Below the pieces are notes generated by a model. That model was given only the letters and a program-made list of their open reading frames with translations. It did no database searches and had not been told where the DNA came from. Made by a program: the position numbers and the translations under genes. DNA of 64,000 nucleotides. It comes from Duganella sp. 1411. GTDB lineage: Bacteria > Pseudomonadota > Gammaproteobacteria > Burkholderiales > Burkholderiaceae_D. Shown here one piece after another: positions 35,972-43,900 of this stretch (positions within the stretch are counted from its first letter, which is position 1; each line of letters opens with the position of its first letter). The stretch covers positions 744,001-808,000 of the forward strand of contig NZ_JAFICD010000002.1 of assembly GCF_017833525.1 (NCBI RefSeq), read 5' to 3'.

Positions 35972-36139
35972 GCCCCGTATCCCCTCCAAGCAACTGTCGA
36001 TTTTTTCGAACATATCCCGGTATTTTTTCCGCTTTTATTTTCGCCTCCCGTCGCGGATACTTCATTCCAGCAGCGAGAAACCCTAAACAAAACGCGAATC
36101 AGCCAATCGAAATCATTGAACATTACCTAGGAGCCCACC

Positions 36140-36793
36140 ATGCCAACCGCCATCGCCCAACCAGGCAACACCCTGCTGAACCCGACCAACCACACCCTGA
36201 TCATGATCGATCACCAGTCGCAGATGTCGTTCGCCACCAAGTCGATCGACCCGGTCCAGCTGCGCAACAACGTCGCGCTGGTTGCCAAGGCCGCCAAAGG
36301 CTTCGCGGTGCCGACCATCCTCACCACGGTCGCCGAAAAATCGTTCTCCGGCCCGATCTTCGACGAAATCAAATCGGTGTTCCCCGACGAAGTCGCGATC
36401 GACCGCACCACCATGAACACCTGGGAAGACCCGCGCATCGCCGACCGCGTCAACGCCATCGGCAAGGACAAGATCGTGCTGGCCGGCCTGTGGACGTCGG
36501 TGTGCATCGTCGGCCCCGCGCTGTCGGCGCTCGACCAGGGCTTTGAAGTCTACGTCATCACCGACGCCAGCGGCGACGTCTCCGACGAAGCGCACGAACG
36601 CGCCGTCGAACGCATGGTGCAACTGGGCGCCCGTCCAATGACCTCGCTCCAATACCTGCTCGAACTGCAGCGCGACTGGGCGCGCGGCGAAACCTACAAC
36701 GAAACGGTGGCCACCTCGATCGCCCACGGCGGCGGCTACGGCCTGGGGCTGATCTACGCCAAGACGATGTTCAACGCCGGCGAAGGCCATTGA
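36140..36793 (+). CDS. Isochorismatase-family cysteine hydrolase, YcaC-like
   Basis: This 217-aa protein has the family's catalytic Asp in LIMIDHQSQM (D24) and nucleophile Cys in GLWTSVCIV (C122), with the cis-peptide region before it. YVITDASGDVSDEAHERAVERMVQLGA follows as in YcaC-type hydrolases. AGGAG precedes the ATG. It is cytoplasmic and probably hydrolyses a small amide or ester. It is a single gene after the selenoneine cluster, with no evident functional tie to it. Confidence 0.9.
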   Translation: MPTAIAQPGNTLLNPTNHTLIMIDHQSQMSFATKSIDPVQLRNNVALVAKAAKGFAVPTILTTVAEKSFSGPIFDEIKSVFPDEVAIDRTTMNTWEDPRIADRVNAIGKDKIVLAGLWTSVCIVGPALSALDQGFEVYVITDASGDVSDEAHERAVERMVQLGARPMTSLQYLLELQRDWARGETYNETVATSIAHGGGYGLGLIYAKTMFNAGEGH

Positions 36794-36830
36794 TCGAGGC
36801 CGGGCCGGGCGCGAGACCCGGCCCGGCGAT

Positions 36831-37268
36831 TCAATCCTGCGGGGCGTCGCGCCCCAGCAGGATTTCGCGCACGGCCTTGTACTCCTCCAGCCGCGCGAAA
36901 TCGCGTTCGGTCGGATGCTCAATACGCGTCAAGTCCATGTTCTCGGCGTTGTCGGCCAGCTTTACCTGGCGCGCGACCGCGTCGGCGGCGGCCCTGCGCG
37001 CGGCGTCGATGCGCGATTCGCCCGCCCGCTTGGTGAGCGCGTCGACGGCGGCGATAACCTCCGGCGGAAATCCTTCCTCCGCCAGCCGCTGCAACGACAC
37101 CGGCGTATCCTCGACGACGTCGTGCAGCACGGCGGCCATGCGCTCATGCTCCGATGCCATCCTCAGCATCACCCGCAACGGGTGCAGGATATATGCTTGT
37201 CCGGCCTTGTCGACCTGCCCCGCGTGGGCTTCCGCCGCGATCGCGATCGCCCGTTCCAATGTCGCCAT
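36831..37268 (-). CDS. HD-domain protein, Mesh1/SpoT-hydrolase-like
   Basis: The start is ATG 37268, with AAAGGA six bases upstream, giving 145 aa. It has the metal-binding pattern of (p)ppGpp hydrolases: AHAGQVDKAGQAYILHP (H29), AAVLHDVVEDT (H49, D50, E53, D54) and VKLADNAEN (D106). No synthetase, TGS or ACT domain is present, so it is a stand-alone hydrolase resembling Mesh1-type small alarmone hydrolases. It may degrade (p)ppGpp or a related nucleotide; activity is not proven. It is convergent with the YcaC-like gene. Confidence 0.87.
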   Translation of the reverse strand: MATLERAIAIAAEAHAGQVDKAGQAYILHPLRVMLRMASEHERMAAVLHDVVEDTPVSLQRLAEEGFPPEVIAAVDALTKRAGESRIDAARRAAADAVARQVKLADNAENMDLTRIEHPTERDFARLEEYKAVREILLGRDAPQD

Positions 37269-37351
37269 GATCAATCCTTTAAAAATATAAACCGCCGACA
37301 GACTCCCTCGGTCCACAAGATACCGCGTTGACGGGTTCGCGTCGACCCGGT

Positions 37352-38272
37352 TCAGCCAGCGCCCGGCGCCGGCGGCTCGAGCATGGACGGCCTGATGATC
37401 CGCACCAGCCAGTTGAACACCATTTCCACACGCGGCGCGAGGTGTCGGCGGTGCGGGACCACCAGCGACACCTGCGTCGGCGGCGGGCGGAACCCCGGCA
37501 GCACCTCGACCAGGTCCCCGCTATCGATCAGGCGCCGGTTGGTCGGCAGCGCCGCCTGCATGATGCCCAAGCCGTTGACGCAAGCGGCCTGCATATACGT
37601 CGAACTATTGACCGACAAGGCGCTGCGCATCGGCACCGCGCGCAGCGCGCCATCGACCTCGCAGCGCAACGCCGCCGCCTCGCTGCGCAGGTTGGCGGCG
37701 TAATGGACAATGCGGTGGTGCGCCAGATCGGCCAGCGACAGCGGCGTGCCGTGCTGACGCAAATACGCGGGACTGGCCAGATTACACATCGCCATCATGC
37801 CAAGCGGCCGCGCGACCAGATCCGAATCCGGCAAAGGGCCGATCCTGATGAGGGCATCAAAACCCTCCCGCACCATATCCACCCGGCGATCGTTGGTGCT
37901 GATCCCCAGGTCGAGCAGCGGATGGGCCGACAACAACGCCGGCAAGTGCGGCATCACCAGCTCCTGCGCGAACATACTGGGCATGTCGATGCGCACCCTG
38001 CCGCGCATTTCGCCGGTGGCCGGCCGGAACATCCCCTGCAACTGGTCGGCCTCCGTGAGCAGCTCCTTGCAGCGTAAAAGAAAAACCTCGCCGTCGGGCG
38101 TCAGCCGCACGCTGCGCGTGGTGCGTTGTAGCAGGCGCCCGCCCACCTCCGCCTCCAGCGCCCGCACCACCGTCGACACCCTGCCCTTGGCCATGTTCAG
38201 CTGTTCGGCGGCCTTGGTAAAGCTGGCCAACTCGGCGACGCGGCAAAACACCCTCAACTCGCTCAGATCCAT
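37352..38272 (-). CDS. LysR-family transcriptional regulator
   Basis: This 306-aa protein has an N-terminal LysR helix-turn-helix (LRVFCRVAELASFTKAAEQLNMAKGRVSTVVRALEAEVGGRLLQRTTRSVRLT) and an effector domain (FDALIRIGPLPDSDLVARPLG) like the AaeR/DmlR branch. It is divergent from an SDR gene with a 105-bp gap that is AT-richer than its flanks, the common layout of a LysR regulator and its target. The signal is unknown. Confidence 0.93.
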   Translation of the reverse strand: MDLSELRVFCRVAELASFTKAAEQLNMAKGRVSTVVRALEAEVGGRLLQRTTRSVRLTPDGEVFLLRCKELLTEADQLQGMFRPATGEMRGRVRIDMPSMFAQELVMPHLPALLSAHPLLDLGISTNDRRVDMVREGFDALIRIGPLPDSDLVARPLGMMAMCNLASPAYLRQHGTPLSLADLAHHRIVHYAANLRSEAAALRCEVDGALRAVPMRSALSVNSSTYMQAACVNGLGIMQAALPTNRRLIDSGDLVEVLPGFRPPPTQVSLVVPHRRHLAPRVEMVFNWLVRIIRPSMLEPPAPGAG

Positions 38273-38377
38273 GCCAATTGTTCTTCCAGTAGAAACAGTC
38301 CATTTATTTTACAGCGATTTATCATTGAATATGAAAACGGTACAGTGACCGCTCCCTCACCTCTTTTGGAGCATCCC

Positions 38378-39148
38378 ATGAATACGACTCACACCAATCG
38401 CATCGCCCTCGTCACCGGCGCCAGCCGCGGAATTGGCCGCAGCCACGCGCTGCAACTGGCCGCCCGTGGCGTCGACGTGATCCTCACCTACCTGAACGGC
38501 GAGGACCAAGCCGCCGCCGTCATCAAGCAGATCGAGGCCCTGGGCCGCCGCGCGGTGGCCTTGCGCCTGGACGTGGGCGCGGCCGGTAGCTTCGACGCTT
38601 TCGCCGGCAACGTACGCGAGGTGTTGAAGCAGGTCTGGCAGCGCGACCGTTTCGACTACCTGGTCAACAACGCCGGCGGCGGCGTGTACGCCACGCTGGC
38701 CGACACCACCGAGCAGCAGTTCGACCTGATGATCGACACCCATTTGAAGGGCACCTTCTTCCTGACCCAGAAGCTGCTGCCGCTGGTGGCCGATGGCGGC
38801 CGCATTCTCAACACCTCGTCGGGACTGACGCGCTTTACCGCTAACGGGTACGCCGCCTACGCGGCGGCCAAGGCCGGCGTCGATGTCCTGACGCGCTACA
38901 TGGCGCTCGAACTGGGGCCGCGCGGCATCAGCGTGAACGCGATCGCGCCGGGTGCGACGGAGACGGACTTCGGCGGCGGCGCGCTGCGCGATGACGCCGC
39001 CCTCAACACGCAATTCGCCGGCATGACAGCGCTGGGCCGCAACGCGGTTCCGGACGACATCGGCGGCGTCGTCGCCGCCTTGCTGACCGGCGACGCCGGC
39101 TGGATCACCGGCCAGCGCATCGAGGCGTCCGGCGGCCTGCTACTCTGA
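38378..39148 (+). CDS. SDR-family oxidoreductase
   Basis: The start is ATG 38378, with GGAG upstream (an in-frame start 33 bases earlier is less likely), giving 256 aa. The cofactor loop is TGASRGIG, then NNAGGG, catalytic Ser in NTSSG, and YAAAK. The C-terminus WITGQRIEASGG is typical of FabG-like reductases. It is probably controlled by the divergent LysR gene. The substrate is unknown. Confidence 0.93.
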   Translation: MNTTHTNRIALVTGASRGIGRSHALQLAARGVDVILTYLNGEDQAAAVIKQIEALGRRAVALRLDVGAAGSFDAFAGNVREVLKQVWQRDRFDYLVNNAGGGVYATLADTTEQQFDLMIDTHLKGTFFLTQKLLPLVADGGRILNTSSGLTRFTANGYAAYAAAKAGVDVLTRYMALELGPRGISVNAIAPGATETDFGGGALRDDAALNTQFAGMTALGRNAVPDDIGGVVAALLTGDAGWITGQRIEASGGLLL

Positions 39149-39154
39149 TTTGCC

Positions 39155-39661
39155 CTAGTCCGTGTAATGCGCCGTCCAGGTCACGGAAAAGATCTTCCAC
39201 AGCCCGTCGCGCTTGACCATCTGCCAGGCCTCGACGCCGTGGTTCTGCACCGCGCCGTCGAACAGGAACTCGTAGTCGAACATCACCCAGGCCACATCGC
39301 CGTCCTGGGTGATCTTCAAGTCGTAGAACTTCTCTTCGATCTGCCGCTTCTCTGTTTTGATGAATTGGACAAAATCGTTGTAGCCGCCGGCGCGCACGCC
39401 GTCGAAGTTCGGATCGACCTCCTTGCGGATTCGGGCCACCTGCTTGTCGGTCGCCGGCGAGGCGAAAAGTATGTTCGAGTTCAGCATCAACAATGACAGC
39501 TTGCGCGCGTCCTTCGCCTTGAGCGCCGCCTGGAAGTCGGTGGCCACGGCCCTGATGGCCGCGGTGTCCTCCGGCGTTGCGACCGGCTTGGGCGGCGCTG
39601 CCCGCGCGGCGCCCGCGCCTATCAACACCATCAACACTGCCGCGCGAATAAATCGATACAT
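39155..39661 (-). CDS. Exported NTF2/SnoaL-like protein
   Basis: The start is ATG 39661, with AAAGGA six bases upstream, giving 168 aa. A signal peptide (MYRFIRAAVLMVLIGAGAARA) precedes a DUF4440/NTF2-like fold: EDTAAIRAVATDFQAALKAKDARKLSLLM, DVAWVMFDYEFLFDG, and WQMVKRDGLWKIFSVTWTAHY at the end. It is probably periplasmic. It is convergent with the SDR gene, six bases from it. The role is unknown. Confidence 0.85.
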   Translation of the reverse strand: MYRFIRAAVLMVLIGAGAARAAPPKPVATPEDTAAIRAVATDFQAALKAKDARKLSLLMLNSNILFASPATDKQVARIRKEVDPNFDGVRAGGYNDFVQFIKTEKRQIEEKFYDLKITQDGDVAWVMFDYEFLFDGAVQNHGVEAWQMVKRDGLWKIFSVTWTAHYTD

Positions 39662-39862
39662 GGGGAATCCTTTAACGATGAAACGCCGATAGTAGGCGAG
39701 CATGGCAAAAATATCAACATAGGCACCACCTCCCCGGAGCCTATCGATATGCCCGATCCACGCAACAATCTTTCAATTCGGACGGGGTTTATCCGGGCAA
39801 AGCGAACATATACAGTGGTGGCTCCCCTTTCGCAATCAGCCAACATTGAAAGAACCACCACC

Positions 39863-40513
39863 ATGAGCGTATCGACCCTGCATTACATTTACGATCCGAT
39901 GTGCGGCTGGTGCTACGGCGCCGAGCCGCTGATCGAGGCCGCGCGCGCGGTCACCCGTATCGAGGCCCATGCCGGCGGCATGATGATGGGGCCCCAGCGC
40001 CGCCCGGTGACGCCCGAGCTGCGCCGCTACGTCAACGAGGCCGACCAGCGCATCGCCCATCTGAGCGGCCAGCCGTTCGGCGCCGCCTACAAGGACGGCC
40101 TGCTCAACGACACCGGCGCGGTGCTCGACTCCGAACCGCCGATCACCGCCATCCTGGCTGCCGAACAGGTGGCGTCGCAGGGCCTGGAACTGCTGGCCCG
40201 CCTGCAGAAGGCGCACTATGTCGAAGGCCGGCGCGTGGCCGAACGGCAGGTGCTGGCCGATCTGGCGGCGGACATCGGCATCGATCGCGACGCCTTCGAG
40301 CGCGCCTGCGACGACCTGGCCGGCCCGGCGACCAAGGAGCACGTGGTCGCCACCCGCGCGCTGATGAACCGCCTCGGCGCCACCGGCTATCCATCGATGG
40401 CGCTGGAACGGGACGGCGCCTTCACGCGCATCGAACTGGCGCCGTACCTGGGCCGGCCCGACGCGTGGCTGGAATTCCTTGGCCAGCACTTCACCATCCG
40501 CCAGGAGGTTTAA
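39863..40513 (+). CDS. DsbA-family thiol oxidoreductase-like protein
   Basis: The start is ATG 39863, giving 216 aa with no signal peptide. A thioredoxin-type CGWC site lies at residues 14-17 (YIYDPMCGWCYGAEPL). The long helical insert and a cis-Pro region in ATGYPSMALE follow, matching the cytoplasmic FrnE-like branch of the DsbA family. The next gene starts 2 bp after its stop. It may act as a disulfide isomerase or a glutathione-type transferase. Confidence 0.9.
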   Translation: MSVSTLHYIYDPMCGWCYGAEPLIEAARAVTRIEAHAGGMMMGPQRRPVTPELRRYVNEADQRIAHLSGQPFGAAYKDGLLNDTGAVLDSEPPITAILAAEQVASQGLELLARLQKAHYVEGRRVAERQVLADLAADIGIDRDAFERACDDLAGPATKEHVVATRALMNRLGATGYPSMALERDGAFTRIELAPYLGRPDAWLEFLGQHFTIRQEV

Positions 40514-40515
40514 GC

Positions 40516-40914
40516 ATGAGCACAAGCAAAGGCAATCTCGACATCGTCCGCGCCCACTACGACGCCTCGGCCAACGGCGACACCAAGGCCATGATGGCCG
40601 ACGTCGCGCCCGACGTGCGCTGGACCGAAATGGCCGGTTTCCCGTGCGCCGGCACCTGGGTCGGCCCGCAGGCGGTGCTCGACAACGTCTTCGGCGTGCT
40701 GGGACGGGACTGGAAGGACTACCGCTTCGAACTTGAAACGCTGCTCGACGCCGGCGACCATATCATCGGCGTCGGCGTCTACCAGGGCGAGTACCGCGCC
40801 ACGAAAAAGAGCATGCGCGCCCGCGTGACGCACATCTGGACGATCAAGGACGGCAAGGTGGTCGCCTTCGAACAGTTCACCGACACGCTGCTGGTCCATC
40901 AGGCCATGACCTGA
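40516..40914 (+). CDS. NTF2/SnoaL-like protein
   Basis: This 132-aa protein has the SnoaL-like cone fold pattern (IVRAHYDASANGDTKAMMADVAPDVRWTEMAGFPCAGTWVGPQAV; HIWTIKDGKVVAFEQFTDT). A full AGGAGGT ribosome site lies at the end of the preceding DsbA-like gene, so the two are translationally close and co-transcribed. It is cytoplasmic. No catalytic role can be assigned. Confidence 0.9.
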   Translation: MSTSKGNLDIVRAHYDASANGDTKAMMADVAPDVRWTEMAGFPCAGTWVGPQAVLDNVFGVLGRDWKDYRFELETLLDAGDHIIGVGVYQGEYRATKKSMRARVTHIWTIKDGKVVAFEQFTDTLLVHQAMT

Positions 40915-40971
40915 ACGGGGCAAGCGCGGGCCGAATGCAACAATAGCAAATACATCACCGACAACATTCCC

Positions 40972-41001
40972 TTGACAGCCATGCGGCCGATCTCGTACAT
41001 T
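40972..41001 (+). promoter_or_regulatory. Probable leuA leader promoter
   Basis: Consensus TTGACA (40972-40977) and TACATT (40996-41001) are 18 bp apart. Transcription would start at about 41008, directly at the start codon of the leader peptide. Confidence 0.65.
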
Positions 41002-41008
41002 AAGGGCT

Positions 41009-41092
41009 ATGACCTCGCATCTGCACCTATCCGCTTTCCTGCTGCCGCCAGCTAGCCTATCGCTAGCGGCGCGCCTACTAGCACGCGCTTAA
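41009..41092 (+). CDS. Leucine-rich leader peptide upstream of leuA
   Basis: This 27-codon reading frame holds eight Leu codons, of which five are CTA, a codon I could not find in leuA itself, where CTG dominates. The last two adjacent Leu codons are CTA-CTA near the end. Such a frame between a promoter and a leucine biosynthesis gene is the hallmark of a leucine attenuation leader. The Shine-Dalgarno-like AAGGG is too close to the ATG, and the promoter puts the transcript start at about the ATG, so translation may be leaderless. I see no U-rich intrinsic terminator downstream, so the mechanism (Rho-dependent or translational) is open. Confidence 0.72.
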   Translation: MTSHLHLSAFLLPPASLSLAARLLARA

Positions 41093-41174
41093 TCCGCGTT
41101 CCAGCCGCGTTTTCAACGCACCCGTGCCGGCCACAAGCCGCACAAGTCTCCAACACCCAGGAAAGTTTGCACCG

Positions 41175-41297
41175 ATGCTCACCCCGGCCACCCATGCTCC
41201 ATCCCGCACCGGCGATTCGATCGCGCCGCGGGCTGGCGCGCGTGCGTTTGGCCCTGCGCTGCTATCGCTAAAACTACCGATCGGTTGCCTGGCCTAG
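41175..41297 (+). CDS. Possible second leader ORF before leuA
   Basis: This 40-codon frame starts at ATG 41175, 12 bases after AGGA. Near its end it carries Leu codons CTG-CTA, then CTA and CTA again within six codons, echoing the first leader. A hairpin with CGCGCC / GGCGCG arms (41222-41240) lies inside it. It could be a second sensing element or chance. The rest of the 477-bp gap 40915-41391 has no other supportable gene. Confidence 0.35.
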   Translation: MLTPATHAPSRTGDSIAPRAGARAFGPALLSLKLPIGCLA

Positions 41298-41391
41298 CGT
41301 TCCGTGGCCGCCTTGCAGCCTTTCGCCACACGCAGCGCCGGCCAAGCCTGCATCCGAGCAAGCCCCAATTTAAAAGACCCAGGAGCACCCC

Positions 41392-43086
41392 ATGATGTTG
41401 CAGAACCCAGCAGCGAAGTACCGCGCCTTCCCACCAGTTCAATTGTCCGACCGCCAGTGGCCCAATAACATCATCGCCAAGCCGCCGATCTGGATGAGCA
41501 CCGATCTGCGCGACGGCAACCAGGCGCTGATCGAGCCGATGAGCCCAGAGAAAAAACTGCGCTTCTTCGAACTGCTGGTCAAAATCGGCCTCAAGGAAAT
41601 CGAAGTGGGCTTCCCTTCGGCCTCGCAGACCGACTTCGACTTCGTGCGCAAGCTGGTCGACGAGAACCGCATCCCCGACGACGTCACCATCATCGTGCTG
41701 ACCCAGTCGCGCGATGAACTGATCCGCCGCACCGTGGAGGCGGCGGCCGGCGCCAAGCGCGCCATCGTCCACCTGTATAACTCGGTCGCGCCGGTGTTCC
41801 GCAAAGTCGTCTTCGGCATGTCGCGCGAGGAGATCACCAACATCGCCACCACCGGCACCAAGCTGGTGAAAGAGCTGATCAAGCAGCACCCGCAAACCGA
41901 CTGGGGCTTCGAATACACGCCGGAGTCGTTCTCCACCACCGAACTCGATTTCTCCAAGCATATCTGCGACGCCGTCACCGCGATCTGGGAGCCGACCCCG
42001 CACAAGAAGATGATCATCAACCTGCCGTCGACGGTTGAATGCAGCACGCCGAACGTCTACGCCGACCAGATCGAATGGATGTCGCGCAAGCTGGCGCGCC
42101 GCGATTCGCTGATCATCAGCGTCCACCCGCACAACGACCGCGGCACCGCCGTCGCCTCGGCCGAACTGGCGGTGATGGCCGGCGCCGACCGCGTCGAGGG
42201 CTGCCTGTTCGGCAACGGCGAACGCACCGGCAACGTCGACCTGGTCACCCTGGCGCTGAACCTGTACACCCAGGGCGTGCACCCGGGCCTGGACTTCTCC
42301 GACATCGACGAAGTGCGCAAGTGCGTCGAAGAGTGCAACCAGCTGCCGGTGCACCCGCGCCACCCGTACGTGGGCGACCTGGTGTTCACCGCCTTCTCCG
42401 GCTCGCACCAGGACGCGATCAAGAAGGGCTTCGCCCAGCAGAAGGAAGGCGCGCTGTGGGAGATTCCATACCTGCCGATCGATCCGGCCGACCTGGGACG
42501 CAGCTACGACGCCGTCATCCGCGTCAACAGCCAATCCGGCAAGGGCGGCATGGCCTACCTGCTGGAGCAGGACTACGGCCTGGTGCTGCCGCGCCGCCTG
42601 CAGATTGAATTCAGCCGCGCGGTGCAGGCGGTGGCCGACGCCACCGGCCTGGAAATCACGGCCGAAGGCATCTACGACATCTTCAGCCGCGAGTATTTCG
42701 AACAAAACGCGCCGTACGCCTACAACTCGCACAAGATGGTGGAAGACACCAGCAGCGACGAACCGGTGCAGATCGACATCAACCTGACCCACCGCCAGGC
42801 GCCGATGGCGCTGCAGGGCGGCGGCAACGGCCCGATCGACGCCTTCGTCGACGCGCTCGGCCTGGACATCAAGCTGATGGACTACCACGAGCACTCGATC
42901 GGCTCGGGCGCCAACGCCAAGGCGGCCTGCTATGTCGAACTGCGCCTGGCCAACGGCCCGACCCTGTTCGGCGCGGCCACCGACAGCAACATCCTGACCG
43001 CCTCGTTCAAGGCGGTGCTCAGCGCCGTCAACCGCCAGTTGAACACCATCGAAGCGGCGCAAGCCCAAGGCGCGGTAGCGGCCTAA
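41392..43086 (+). CDS. leuA: 2-isopropylmalate synthase
   Basis: This 564-aa enzyme is of the long LeuA type. The catalytic start DLRDGNQAL binds the metal with H245 and H247 in [20 protein letters not shown] and a C-terminal leucine-sensing regulatory domain (about residues 430-560, [36 protein letters not shown]) are present, so feedback inhibition by leucine is expected. AGGAG precedes the first of two ATGs. It makes 2-isopropylmalate from acetyl-CoA and 2-oxoisovalerate in the cytoplasm. The other leucine genes are not in the window. The leader region suggests leucine-dependent attenuation. Confidence 0.96.
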   Translation: MMLQNPAAKYRAFPPVQLSDRQWPNNIIAKPPIWMSTDLRDGNQALIEPMSPEKKLRFFELLVKIGLKEIEVGFPSASQTDFDFVRKLVDENRIPDDVTIIVLTQSRDELIRRTVEAAAGAKRAIVHLYNSVAPVFRKVVFGMSREEITNIATTGTKLVKELIKQHPQTDWGFEYTPESFSTTELDFSKHICDAVTAIWEPTPHKKMIINLPSTVECSTPNVYADQIEWMSRKLARRDSLIISVHPHNDRGTAVASAELAVMAGADRVEGCLFGNGERTGNVDLVTLALNLYTQGVHPGLDFSDIDEVRKCVEECNQLPVHPRHPYVGDLVFTAFSGSHQDAIKKGFAQQKEGALWEIPYLPIDPADLGRSYDAVIRVNSQSGKGGMAYLLEQDYGLVLPRRLQIEFSRAVQAVADATGLEITAEGIYDIFSREYFEQNAPYAYNSHKMVEDTSSDEPVQIDINLTHRQAPMALQGGGNGPIDAFVDALGLDIKLMDYHEHSIGSGANAKAACYVELRLANGPTLFGAATDSNILTASFKAVLSAVNRQLNTIEAAQAQGAVAA

Positions 43087-43103
43087 CAGCGCATCAACGC
43101 GGC

Positions 43104-43132
43104 GCCGGCGGAAACCACGCGTTTCCGCCGGC
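43104..43132 (+). terminator. Hairpin after leuA
   Basis: GCCGGCGGAAAC / GTTTCCGCCGGC is a 12-bp perfect stem with a five-base loop, 17 bp after the leuA stop. There is no T run, so it may pause RNA polymerase or protect the 3' end instead of acting as a full intrinsic terminator. Confidence 0.6.
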
Positions 43133-43305
43133 CGCCCACCGCATCCCCCCCATCACACGTTGAGAAACCCGGCCTCGAGACAACGCCGATGGACGGCTTG
43201 CCGGCATGCGCCGGGCCGTCCTTTTGCCGTTGACACGGCGTGACTTGTTCGGAATGGAAGGGGGAGACACCGCCAGCGTTGACGGCCTTTACGCCAAAAC
43301 CAGGC

Positions 43306-43812
43306 TTACAGTTGGATATCCATCAGCACATCGTCGTACGGCACGCCGTCGACAATCAATGCGCAGTGCTCGCGCCCATAGACCTTGAAGCCGATCGACT
43401 CATACAAGGTGATCGCCGCCGCGTTACCGACCGTGACGGCCAGGGTCACCTTGGTCACGCCCTCCATGGTGGCGATGAACTCCATCGCATGCTCCATCAG
43501 CTGGCGGCCCACACCGGTGCCGCGATAGGCGACATCGACCTGCATACCCCGGATATAGGCTTTGTGGCGCAGTTTGATCTGCGATTCGCGGCCGACGCCG
43601 ACCATGCCGACCAGGCGGTCGCCGTCGAACGCGCCAAAACGGTTGCGGCCAGCCTCCGATTCGAAGTAAGCCTCGGTCACGGGGATAGGCGTATTGCACT
43701 CCTCTTCATAGCTGGACGTGAAAGCGGTCGGGGTTTCACGAAGGCCGGAAAGGCGCAATGACTGGAAGGCTGCGGCGTCTGCGGGGGTTAATCGGCGTAT
43801 GAGAATAGGCAT
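43306..43812 (-). CDS. GNAT-family N-acetyltransferase
   Basis: The start is ATG 43812 (168 aa), chosen because the fold begins there (MPILIRRLTPADAAAFQSLRLSGL). Acetyl-CoA binding motif A is visible as VDVAYRGTGVGRQLMEHAMEF, and the C-terminal motif as VGNAAAITLYESIGFKVYGRE. No strong Shine-Dalgarno site is seen. It acetylates an unknown small molecule or protein N-terminus. It is divergent from the nitrilase-like membrane protein gene. Confidence 0.92.
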   Translation of the reverse strand: MPILIRRLTPADAAAFQSLRLSGLRETPTAFTSSYEEECNTPIPVTEAYFESEAGRNRFGAFDGDRLVGMVGVGRESQIKLRHKAYIRGMQVDVAYRGTGVGRQLMEHAMEFIATMEGVTKVTLAVTVGNAAAITLYESIGFKVYGREHCALIVDGVPYDDVLMDIQL

Positions 43813-43900
43813 AATGAGAGAATGATAAAAAAGTGGAATCGAACGATGCATAAATTATCATTTACCTCACTACCAATAGCAAGCGAATAGGGGCGCACGA

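Noticed and set aside
35933..36130. 65-codon plus-strand frame after selD
   Set aside because: It starts inside the double-hairpin repeat, and its sequence is repeat-derived followed by AT-rich non-coding DNA.
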